DNA of 64,000 nucleotides from JAHEGP01 sp963751595. GTDB taxonomy: Bacteria; Pseudomonadota; Gammaproteobacteria; Pseudomonadales; JAHEGP01. This document shows positions 19,101 to 26,505 of this stretch, in pieces. The DNA is taken from the NCBI GenBank assembly GCA_963751595.1, contig CAVVVC010000001.1, positions 248,001-312,000 on the forward strand, given 5' to 3'. Positions within the stretch are counted from its first letter, which is position 1; the number at the start of each line of letters is the position of its first letter. Made by a program: the position numbers and the translations under genes. The notes beneath the pieces are model-generated. The model worked only from the letters and a program-made list of their open reading frames with translations. It ran no database searches and was not told where the DNA came from.

Positions 19101-21134
19101 AGCCAAGGCTACGCTCAGCATGCCGCCCGCGGCAACCTGTTCAAACAGTTCACCCCGCAGGCGCACCAACCCCAGGGCGTCCTCATAGGACATGACGCCG
19201 GCGAGGCAAGCGGCGGTGTTCTCACCCATGCTGTGGCCGATGAGAGCGTCGGCTACTACCCCGCGGCGCTGCCACAAGCCGGCCAGCGCCATCTCAACGA
19301 TAAACAGCGCAGGTAATTGCAGCGATGGTCGGTGCAATTCCTGCTCCGCTTCTGCGGCCAGTGCCGGCTCGGCAAACCACAGTGCTTTGAGGTCGACCTG
19401 ATTGCGTTGCTGGAGTAACTCGAGGCCCCGGTCGATATCCGCGCGAAAATCCGGGTCTGAAGCGTAGAGGCCTGCGGCCATAGCGTGGTACTGGGCGCCG
19501 CCCCCCGGGAACATGAAGACCACCGATGCCGGTGAGCGGCTGCTTTTCGCCAGTTGTATCCGGCTGCGGTCGAAGTTTGACAGCGCGGTGGCGGCGTCCT
19601 CGGCGCTGCTCGCAACCAGGCACAGTCGATGCCGAAAATGCTCGCGCCCGTTTGCCAGGGTATGGGCAACATCGCCCAGTTGCGTTGCCGGATGTCGGTG
19701 TAAATGCTTGCCAAGCTCAGTCGCCGCCTGCTTGAGTGCAGACTCTGTTTTGGTTGATAGCACAAGCAACCGGGGGCCCGGTTGAGCGGGTTGCGCCGTC
19801 TGTGGTGGTGCTTCCTCCAGCACCAGGTGGGCATTGGTGCCCCCGATGCCAAAGCCGCTGACCCCGGCTCGCCGGGGTAGCGCATCGGGCTGCCATGGGG
19901 TCGTTTCACGGCAGACGTAGAAGGGGCTGTCGGTAAAATCGATGGCTGGATTGGGGCGCTGGAAGTGCAGCGTTGGCACCAGGGTCTTGTGGTGCAGGCA
20001 AAGCGCGGTTTTGATCAGCGCCGCCACTCCGGCCGCGGAGTCCAGGTGGCCGAAGTTCGATTTCACGGAACCGAGTCCGCAGTAAGCGGTGTGCCGGGGG
20101 TCACGGCCAAAGGCCTGGGTCAGACCAGCGACTTCGATAGGATCGCCGAGGGCCGTGCCGGTGCCATGGGTTTCGACATAGCTCACAGACTCCGCCTCGA
20201 CGCCGGCAATCGCCTGGGCCATGGCGATTACCTCCGCCTGGCCGTCGACGCTGGGTGCTGCAAAGCTGACTTTAGCTGAGCCGTCATTGTTGATAGCAGC
20301 CCCGCGGATGACAGCATAGACGGTGTCATTGTCGGCAACTGCATCCTCTAGCCGTTTCAATACCACGATGCCAACGCCATTGCTGAAGACGGTGCCCTGG
20401 GCATCGGCATCAAAGGGGCGGCAGTGGCCATCAGGGGAGCCGATATCCCCCTCCTGATGCAGGTAGCCGTCTTTTTGCGGAAAAGAGACAGATACCCCGC
20501 CGGCCAGCGCGACATCACAACCGTAGGTCATGAGACTCTGGAACGCCTGGGCGGCGGCCACCAGCGAAGTGGAGCAGGCTGACTGCACGTTGACGCTGGG
20601 GCCACGCAGGTTGAGCTTGTAGGACACCCGGGTAGTGAGGTAGTCGTTCTCGTTGCCTAGCATCGCCGGCAGTTGATCGGAGGCATCGAGCAGACCGGGC
20701 GTCGCGTGCAGATTCGATAGCAGGTAGGTGTTGTTGTTCATCCCCGTGCTCATGCCGCCCCAAACCCCGACACTGCAGTCCATCGACGAGGGGGCATAGC
20801 CGGCAGCTTCCAACGCATGCCAGCAGGTTTCCAGGAATAGCCGCTGCTGGGGATCCATCAATTCTGCTTCCCGCGGGCTGATGCCGAAGAAAGCAGCGTC
20901 GAACCATTCGGGGTCCTTGACCAAGCCCCGCGCCTTGACGTAGTTCGGGTCGGCAACCTTGTCCGCCGCAATCCCCGCCGCGAGCAATTCCTCATCGCTA
21001 AATACGCTGATCGACTCCTTGCCTGCCAGCAGGTTTTCCCAGAACTCCTCTACCGACTCGGCGCCGGGGAAGCGACAGGCCATCCCGATGATGGCGATGG
21101 CATCCTGGTCGGATTCGTTTTCATGGTCGTTCAT
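13134..21134 (-). CDS. Hybrid PKS-NRPS megasynthase KS-AT-ACP-AMT-C-A-PCP
   Basis: 2,666-aa modular synthase. KS at about 10-440 has Cys in QSACSTS (about 187) plus the two His motifs VETHGTGTALGDP and KSNFGHLDSAAG. AT at about 540-860 has GHSMGE (Ser about 634), presumably malonyl-specific. ACP has phosphopantetheine Ser in GFDSLFL (about 975). A PLP class-III aminotransferase at about 1130-1580 has Lys in CYGKVVGGGMPIG (about 1419). The C domain at about 1610-2050 reads SHLVCDGW, keeping the catalytic second His. The A domain at about 2090-2560 has YTSGSTGDPKG, and PCP Ser is in DIGGHSLLAL (about 2595). There are no KR, DH, ER, TE or R domains. KS-AT-ACP-AMT modules in iturin/mycosubtilin synthases convert the beta-keto thioester to a beta-amine. 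The A-domain pocket reads D-V-W-H-I-S-L-V-D-K, a serine-type code. Its ATG overlaps the upstream NRPS stop by 4 nt (ATGA). Confidence 0.93.
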   Translation of the reverse strand: MNDHENESDQDAIAIIGMACRFPGAESVEEFWENLLAGKESISVFSDEELLAAGIAADKVADPNYVKARGLVKDPEWFDAAFFGISPREAELMDPQQRLFLETCWHALEAAGYAPSSMDCSVGVWGGMSTGMNNNTYLLSNLHATPGLLDASDQLPAMLGNENDYLTTRVSYKLNLRGPSVNVQSACSTSLVAAAQAFQSLMTYGCDVALAGGVSVSFPQKDGYLHQEGDIGSPDGHCRPFDADAQGTVFSNGVGIVVLKRLEDAVADNDTVYAVIRGAAINNDGSAKVSFAAPSVDGQAEVIAMAQAIAGVEAESVSYVETHGTGTALGDPIEVAGLTQAFGRDPRHTAYCGLGSVKSNFGHLDSAAGVAALIKTALCLHHKTLVPTLHFQRPNPAIDFTDSPFYVCRETTPWQPDALPRRAGVSGFGIGGTNAHLVLEEAPPQTAQPAQPGPRLLVLSTKTESALKQAATELGKHLHRHPATQLGDVAHTLANGREHFRHRLCLVASSAEDAATALSNFDRSRIQLAKSSRSPASVVFMFPGGGAQYHAMAAGLYASDPDFRADIDRGLELLQQRNQVDLKALWFAEPALAAEAEQELHRPSLQLPALFIVEMALAGLWQRRGVVADALIGHSMGENTAACLAGVMSYEDALGLVRLRGELFEQVAAGGMLSVALAADAVAPYLSSDICLATVNAPEQCTLSGSIEAIEALMATLERDGIDAQRIPINVAAHSHLLDPILDPFRAYLESINLNKPAIPIVSNFSGQWLSDEQAVDPQYWVAHLRNTVRFADGVQLLAQNEARVFLEVGPGKVLGSLVRLQQPAFASRTIPTLRHARETLPDADAVLAACGRLWSCGVSVEPQREILWPAGRRIRLPLYPFQRRRFLIEPEPGARHQSISASATAPAAATAAAATSVPPAPTSPAPETGRESVSQQSRQQQILARLQNIIQELSGLDAEDIDPAESFIDMGFDSLFLTQANLRFKKAFKVKITFRQLFDDAPCLEALAQYIDQQLPAGTEFEQPVQTPTAAASSQAAGNTAATAVAALPAAVNLAANGSNDLAQALALQIQASNAMLALLQGGQFTQPAGGQGTTESPDAPASDRIAVPSSAQEAPSATGRFGPFKPVQRAMSGEWSEAQLAYLETFMQAVLEKTGKSKQFTAEHRPHFADPRAVSGFKNAWKEITYPLVGERSKGSRMWDIDGNEYIDCAGGFGATFFGHAPDFILDVLHRQLDDTLDYAPQSKVAGPAAKLLCEMTGMDRASFCNTGSEAVLAAMRVARTVTGNDLIITFSGDYHGMFDEVLVKTKVVNGKRKNIPAAPGIPATSSHNLLVLEYGDPASLEIIRAHADELAAVLVEPIQSRTPELQPTEFVQQLRTLTRESGVPMIFDEIITGFRLHNKGAQAWYDVEADICCYGKVVGGGMPIGIIAGKREYMDALDGGMWQYGDDSFPEAGVTYFAGTFIRHPLALVAVKAVLEKLKAEGPELQATVTRRSAVFAEEVNRHFHRLGVPVEITYFASVILPRFYGNPDFEGLFYHHLRYNGVHIWEGRPGFLTTAHTEADIQQMIEAFVKTGETLIANGFFPESQQREIQVRPWTPPQQEIWLTLKMGEHAGSAYNEQIIFEFAGMLDQRVLELTLDKVVNRHPSLRAVVLEEESGIAVRPYMAPEIAYHDLSALSGASMQEQLESIQRHNIDQTFDYKNGPLVRFCIIKCSSESTRLCFAVSHLVCDGWSMEVIMQDIAAYYTAMRRGRQPNRGVPPALAELDVIALEKQETGELEEARQYWQRVFSELPEDLKLPLDHPRPRVKTYAGERLSTILDAELDAKLRAYARQNNTTLFVVLLAAYYVLLNKLGDNGDVVVGIPAAGHPHVGLNDLVTHMVSFLPVRKRIVPGEAFNQFLKDLRNDFNDAKSNQDLAYGELIRLLQVPRDHSRLPLVSASFNMDLEMAPLWFEDARAAFVHTPRSFVKYDLFFNLIDEQSAIALEVDFNTDLLERETVLKWITFYQHLLRGICDASAASTVADFGLLDTGEEQALLQQWNDTGVDYPLDRVSLVSLFEAAVDQHPERTALVYDDQRLSYAELDARANQLARRLRTLGIAANDVVPVLMERSLEMVVAIYGILKAGAAYLPLDPEYPEQRLHYMVEQAGARVALCQQRFGSLLPPSAEQLALDTDWEDIGREDCSRPGLPVNPDDLAYVIYTSGSTGDPKGVMIEHRAICNRLLWMADAYPLDGNDSVLQKTPSTFDVSVWELFLPLQTGSRLVVAKPEGHKSPAYLIDTIDQHAITVVHFVPSMLHAFLGDGEVGRCRGLKHVICSGEALSRNLQDTFYQMLPDTKLHNLYGPTEAAVDVSSWYCDPVDDSQIVPIGRPVANTQLYVLDESFKPQPPGVEGELFIGGVQLARGYLQRPDLTEQAFIPDPVTDHPGARLYRTGDRVRQRADGVIEYLGRNDSQVKLRGQRIELGEIDTALERHPAIERAVCVVRQDRDNDQRLLAYICYQPQQSLTNTELRRHLRSILPRHMIPQGFVEMACLPLTASGKVDRKALPEPSQSSGQTPRVASPETATEQLIAGICADLLQLEVVGTDQNFFDIGGHSLLALELINRLEDGSGVKITPLDIMLNSLGQLAAQIDDHLASDKVPVAGANDGSNESGIIKRLFGKKALK

Positions 21135-24100
21135 CGATTATTTACCTTGGACAGGCGTTTACCGCGGGCGAACGCCTTTTGCTGTTTGTTGGCACGTTCC
21201 TTCAATGCCGCTTTGGGTGTCGAATTCTGATCCTGGGGTTCGGTCAGATAGGAGGCAAGTGTGGCTACGGTGGGGTATTGGAAAAGGATTACCACGGGGA
21301 GTTCCCGCCCGAGGTGACGGCGGATCTCCAGGCCGAGGCGCAGGCTGAGAATTGAATTCCCGCCCAGTTCAAAGAAGTTATCGTTGACCCCCACCTCGTC
21401 GAGTTCCAGCAATTCGGCCCAGATAGATGCCAGCGACGACTCCAGGGGTGTTCCCGGCGCCACGAACTCCTGCTCAAGCATCGGCCGCCGGGTCGACGGC
21501 GTGGGCAGCGCCCGGCGGTCCAGTTTACCGCTGGGGGTAAGGGGCAGGCTCTGCAGTACGAGGTATTTGGCCGGGTGCATATAGTCGGGCAGCGAGGCAG
21601 ACAGTTCAGCCCGCAATTCCTGCACAATCGGTGCCGTGGCAGTGACGTTCAGAGGTTGGCTTGCCAGATACCGAAGGGGAACCGTCCGGTCCAGTTCGGG
21701 GCGCAGGCTGTTGCCATCTTCCGGGGCGCTGATCAGTACATCGAAGCATGCCGGCTGCGCGGATGGAAGCAACTGCACCTGACAATGGTAGCGCGGCTGC
21801 AGCTCGAGAAAATCGTCCGGGTGCATGGCTACGGCGGCTTTGGCCTCGGCAAGGGCTTCCTGTTGCAGCGCGGCAATCGTGTCGTGGCGGGCGCTGTCAA
21901 GGCCGTTGGACAGGGCGGCTGCGTATGCCAGGCGTGCATTCGGAATCCCGTGGACACCGATGCCCGTTGAACTCGCCCTTAGCCGTCGCATTATCTCACT
22001 GATGTCGAGGTCGGGTTGCCACTTTAACCATTGCGCTGGTGGCTGGGCCTGCTGACTTTTGCTGCCCAGCTCCAGCACCACATCGTAGCGATATTGGGAT
22101 AATTCGTTATCGTAGCGCCCCGGTTTGAGTTGCACCGTTACCCTGCGGATACCCTCGATCTCCTCCGCCAGGCGGTAGAACAGGGCAGGATCGATGACCA
22201 GCTCCTGTTCCTCCCCGAGCCGCAACTCGACTCGGGCTCGAATATTATCGGGGCTGTCCGCTGCGGCGGCCTTGAAGCACTCCACGGTATTGTAAAACAG
22301 CCGTCGGGTGCCGCGATTGGTCACATCGCCAACGAAAATGCGGCCCTCGCCGCCCAGCAGTTCCACAGCCTGCCTGATGACCTTCAGCAGGTAATCCACG
22401 CTGACGAAATGCTGGGTGACGGAATTGAGGATAATCGTGTCGTACTGCTCGCCGCGGAGCTGCTCCAACTCATCGGCGGCCAACACGGTGGCACGGGTCT
22501 TGTTGCCCAGGTCGCTTGCATTGCGTAACTGGGCCTGCAAGGTTTCAATGGATACGGGGGAATAATCAGTAGCATGGTAATAATCGCAGTGGGGGGCAAC
22601 GCCGTAAAGAATTAGCCCGGTGCCCGCGCCGATTTCCAACACCCGCCCTGGATTGTTCGCCAGGATGCGGGACACTGTGCCGTCAACCCACTGGCGCATC
22701 TCGGTTTCGGGCAGCGGCCGACCGGTAAAGCTGCTGTTCCAGCCGCTGATGTCGAAGCGGTCGTCGCCCCCTGGCGCAGATTGTTGATAAGTGCCGTCCC
22801 AGACATGCTGCCACTGCTCAAGTTGCTCGCGCTCCAGCTTGTCGGTGTGCCGGGTTGGCAGGGCGTCCAGCACCAGGTAGGCCAGCAATTTGCGATCAGC
22901 GCCGCTTTCCTTGCTGGCTATCACTGCACAGTCCCGTACTTCGGGGTGGTGTCGCAGCCGGCTTTCAATTTCGCCGGTTTCCACTCGGTGCCCCCGAATC
23001 TTGACCTGGCCGTCCAGTCGGCCAAGGTAGTGCAGTTCCCCGCAAGCGTCCATGCGGGCGAGATCGCCGCTGCGGTACAACCTGCCGCCAGGGCAAGGGG
23101 ATGCGCAATAAAGCGTTGAGCGGTCAGTTGCTCTTGCTGCCAGTAGCCCGCCGCGAGGCAATCGCCGCTAATGCAAAGCTCTCCGCTCTCGCCGTCTGCA
23201 ACCGGCTCAAGCTCGGTGTCCAGCAGCAGAATGCGGGTGTTGGCAATGGGTTTGCCTATGGGTGGTAGCGTTGGCCAATTATCAATGCTCGGCGACAGGG
23301 TGTGGGCGGTGACCACGTGGGTTTCCGAGGGGCCATAATGATTGTGCAGCCGGCATTCTGGCAATCGCTTGAAGAACTCTGCGATGGGGCGGGTTACCTG
23401 CAGTTGTTCGCCTGCGGTAATGACATGCTTCAACGACGAAGGCATGGGGCCGTAGTTCACAGCAACTTCCAGCAGTTGCTGCAATGCGACGAAGGGCAAG
23501 TAAAGGCGCTCGATAGTGTGCTGGTTGATAAATGCCAGCAACTTGACGGGATCGCGGCGGGTATCGTCGGCTATAAAATGGAGTGTGCCACCGGTGGTCC
23601 AGGTACCGAAAAACTCCTGGAAATGAACATCGAATCCAAGGGGGGTGAATTGAACGGTGCTGGCCGGCGTTTTCAGGTCCGGGTGGTTCAGTTGCCAGCG
23701 GATCAGGTTGGCCAGGGCCCGGTGGGGCATCGCCACGCCCTTGGGTAGGCCGGTGGAGCCGGAGGTATAGATCAGGTACGCGAGCTGCCCGGGGTCGGGT
23801 AGGGTGCTCGCGGGGCTGCGGCTTTGCCCGATTGCCTCGGCGAGGGCCTGCTCTATTTCCAGCACGGCGGGGCCAGCCTCGAAAAGGCCACGATACCGCT
23901 GCGAAGCGAGCAAAAGCCGGGCGTCGCTGTCGCTAACCATCATCGCCAGTCGTTGACGTGGATAGGATGGGTCGAGGGGTACATAGGCGGCGCCGGCCTT
24001 GAGCACACCGAGGACCGCAACAGCCAAACCGATACCGCGTTCTACGCAGATGCCGATGTGGTCCCCGGTGCGGACGCCGTTATGTTGCAACAGGCCGGCA

Positions 24101-24375
24101 AGTGCGGTTGCCTGTTCTTCGAGCTGACGATAGCTTACCGAGCGATGCTCGAACTGAGCTGCGATGGCATCCGGTGTGCGCTGGGACTGCGCGGCGAAGA
24201 GCTCGGTGATCGAGCTTGCTGCTGACTCACTATGTTCGCGAATGTCGATGCGCCTCCTGAATCCCCGTTGCCTTGCGGCCGAATAAGCTGTGCCCGCCGC
24301 TAAGCAGGCCCTGTGGTCGGTAGTCGGGAGCGTCCGCCGCCTGCTGGCCCGGCGAGCGGGCCGATGACGAAGCAC
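21131..24375 (-). CDS. NRPS initiation module A-nMT-PCP (frameshifted at about 23091)
   Basis: Loading module of about 1,080 aa in two reading frames. The N-terminal piece (24375 to about 23095) holds A-domain cores A1-A6: SVSYRQL, YIYTSGSTGLPKGVAM, NHYGPSETHVV. The C-terminal piece (about 23100 to 21131) continues at A7 GGRLYRSGDLARMD, then has an N-methyltransferase insert (VLEIGAGTGLILYG near 580; YRYDVVLELG), SGKLDRRALP (A10) and a PCP (FFELGGNSILSL, Ser about 1006). One added G in the GGG at 23091-23093 joins the frames as HPLAPGGRLYRSGDL, as expected for the family. The pocket reads D-V-Q-Y-I-A-H-V-V-K, a proline-type code. No C domain precedes it, so it should load the first residue; N-methyl-proline is the inference. 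The start is uncertain: the GTG at 24375 gives an Arg-rich, non-conserved leader, while an AGGAGG lies 9 nt before an in-frame ATT at 24243. Confidence 0.88.
24253..24258 (-). promoter_or_regulatory. Strong Shine-Dalgarno inside the annotated NRPS leader
   Basis: AGGAGG on the minus strand, 9 nt before an in-frame ATT (24243-24241) and about 40 nt before the conserved start of the A domain. It suggests translation of the loading module may start here at a rare ATT codon, or that an uncalled indel hides an ATG, rather than at the GTG at 24375, which has no clear ribosome-binding site. Confidence 0.35.
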
Positions 24376-24446
24376 CAGGTCAATTCGATTGGTGGGTGAT
24401 ACGGGTGATCAGGCCCACCAGGTTTATGAGTAATACTCCACTATAT

Positions 24447-24475
24447 TTTATAGTCTAAATACCGCAAATATTGAA
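24447..24475 (-). promoter_or_regulatory. Candidate sigma-70 promoter of the NRPS-PKS cluster
   Basis: On the minus strand TTCAAT (24475-24470) and TATAAA (24452-24447) are separated by 17 bp inside a short AT-rich island that contrasts with the GC-rich surroundings. The -10 matches the consensus at 5 of 6 positions, the -35 only at 3 of 6. A short palindrome, CTATA-TTT-TATAG (24441-24453), overlaps the -10 and could be an operator. The site sits in the 241-bp gap between the upstream hydrolase stop and the NRPS reading frame. Confidence 0.35.
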
Positions 24476-24616
24476 GGCCAGGTCGCCCGTTTAAAATAGC
24501 AGCGAGGCCCGCCGGAGGGCCAGCGCGTGCTGGTGTGGTGCACGGGGTCGATCCCCGCGACCGTTGCCGAGGGGTCGCCCTGCGACCCGGCAGCTTATCA
24601 TTCACGGTCTGCCGGG

Positions 24617-25966
24617 TTAAGTGCTGACCAAGCTACTTGCCTGGGCTTGGATGAAGCGCTGCAACTGCTCCCCCCATTGCCAGGGGTCATTGCCGGTTTT
24701 GGCGATCATCAGCTCGGCGTGGGGTAGGCTAGCTGCGAGCAAACGGGCGGTTGACAGGGGGTGAACAGGATCGTCGCCCCATGCCAGGATAAGGGTTGGC
24801 ATCTTTAATTGCCGGAGCCGTTCGAGATCTGGCAGGTCAGACAGGGCAGCACCCCGCAGCGCCGCCGCAATCCCGGTGCTGTCAGCGCTTGCAAGCAAGG
24901 CCACGGTCTCACGGCGCAGGGTGCGTGTAAAATCTCCCTTCCCCGCCGGCAACGGTAGCCAGCGCAGGAGCTTCAAGGGTACGCCCCGGGTGGCTTTTAG
25001 AAAGGCCGCGGCGCGCCGGTAATTTCGCGCTATGCGCCTGCGTTCTTCCCCGGCCGTCGGTGGGATGATTAACAGCAAGCCCTGCACCCGTTCGGGGTGC
25101 TGGCAAGCAGCATGGAGCGCCGTGGCGCAGCCCATGGACGCACCGCCGAGAAAGGTAAGGCCGACTTCATAATGGTCGGCGACTTGCCACATCGCCCGGG
25201 CCATTTCGGGCCAACGGTAATCTTCCGGGAAAGGAGTCGAGGCGGACCGGCCATGGCCGCGAGCGTCGTAGCGGATCAATCTTGCCCGCGCTGCCATGCC
25301 GGGCCAGTCCAGCCAATCGACGGCATCTTCCTGGGCCATACTTCCTAGCAGTGAGTGACCCCAGACCAGGCTGGGTCCGTTTCCGGAAGCACAGCCTGCG
25401 AGACCAGCGCGCGCCCTGCCGTCGGCTTCGATAAGATCAAAAACAGGGGGGTCTGGGAGAACTACTCGCCGGGCCTGCCTGTCAATCCCTGCTCGAACTG
25501 CAGGCTTGCTGAAGGTTGCGCCAGGGCTGTCCCGGTAGCGCTGGCATCCGCTTCTAATGCCAAGGGCGACCGATCGCTCCCAGGCTTCGAATTGATCGAC
25601 ATCACGCTGCAATTGGCGGAGCGTCCAGGCCAGCACGCCTATGTCATCCATCAGTCCGATCAGTGGCAGCAGGTCGGTAATGAAGTCAAAGGGAAGCAGG
25701 AAGTAAATGACTGCCGCGGTCAGCATCGTCAGCGAGCGCCAGGGCAGTCGGCGGTACTCCCCCGAAATGTAGGCTCGCAGCATTCGCAGGGGCAGGGTGA
25801 GGGCGTTTTCCAGTGCGTTGACGTAGACGTAGGATCCGTCTTCCGCCTTGGCCTGCGCTTTTTCAAGCAGGCCCCACAAGCGTCGCGGGTTCCTCAGGTA
25901 GGGTGTAGCGAGTCCGAGCGCACGTGCATAGCTTCGGTGTCGGGTGACAATTGAAAACAGAGCCAT
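24617..25966 (-). CDS. DUF1232 (YkvA) - alpha/beta hydrolase fusion protein
   Basis: 449-aa protein with two unrelated parts. Residues 1-135 contain a DUF1232/YkvA-type membrane segment: a hydrophobic helix with LPFDFITDLLPLIGLMDDIGVLAW preceded by LPWRSLTMLTAAVIYF. Residues about 195-445 are an alpha/beta hydrolase with VWGHSLLGSMAQED, YDARGHGRS and a nucleophile elbow GGASMGCATA (Ser in G-A-S-M-G), and Asp in LAWGDDPVHPLS. The C-terminal His expected in the triad is not obvious; the end reads KTGNDPWQWGEQLQRF. The DUF1232 part predicts membrane anchoring of the hydrolase. It is co-oriented with the NRPS cluster but separated by a probable promoter, so its link to the cluster is uncertain. 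Confidence 0.8.
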   Translation of the reverse strand: MALFSIVTRHRSYARALGLATPYLRNPRRLWGLLEKAQAKAEDGSYVYVNALENALTLPLRMLRAYISGEYRRLPWRSLTMLTAAVIYFLLPFDFITDLLPLIGLMDDIGVLAWTLRQLQRDVDQFEAWERSVALGIRSGCQRYRDSPGATFSKPAVRAGIDRQARRVVLPDPPVFDLIEADGRARAGLAGCASGNGPSLVWGHSLLGSMAQEDAVDWLDWPGMAARARLIRYDARGHGRSASTPFPEDYRWPEMARAMWQVADHYEVGLTFLGGASMGCATALHAACQHPERVQGLLLIIPPTAGEERRRIARNYRRAAAFLKATRGVPLKLLRWLPLPAGKGDFTRTLRRETVALLASADSTGIAAALRGAALSDLPDLERLRQLKMPTLILAWGDDPVHPLSTARLLAASLPHAELMIAKTGNDPWQWGEQLQRFIQAQASSLVST

Positions 25967-26505
25967 CTTCGATCACCTTGTTTCTTTGCAACTAAGATTG
26001 ACGGGGGTCGCGCATGCCCGGCGGCGACATGCAATCGTGACGCCCACTGCGCCGCGGTAAACAACAGCGACGGCCTCTACTCTAGAAGCGCAAGCCGTTT
26101 TGCCGAAGCCAGCCTACCATAGCTGGGAGGCGTAATCGACAGCGGAGGCTGGTGAGTCGGAGAGAGCTTGGCCGGGGTGTCACCCCCTCGGGCTCCGCAA
26201 CGGGACCAACCGGCGTTCGATTTCGCCGGCCGTCCCAGAGGCCGCAAGTTCGCCCATAAATCCCTTATCTATCAATGGCCTGCAGTCAGGGGCAACTCGC
26301 CACCAATGGCCCGTGCCGTGGTGCCGGGAACGCGGCGCTTTTCACTGTGGCGATATTCGGGGATAATCGCGGCGCTGAGAAGGGTGGCCAAAGGCACACG
26401 CCCCGGGGAGCGCACGACGATGCGATGGCCTCGGCGACGTTGGTCTGCCTTGGGTCCGCGTGACCATGAGCCCTTGAATTCGAAAAGCAAAGCGCCGGGG
26501 TGGCA
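25967..26505. other. 539-bp divergent intergenic region, no gene recognised
   Basis: Lies between the outward-facing DUF1232-hydrolase and WS/DGAT-like genes, so it must carry both promoters. Several overlapping ORFs of 60-170 codons in different frames show no conserved motif or good ribosome-binding site. No convincing hairpin, repeat or promoter pair was seen. Confidence 0.5.
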
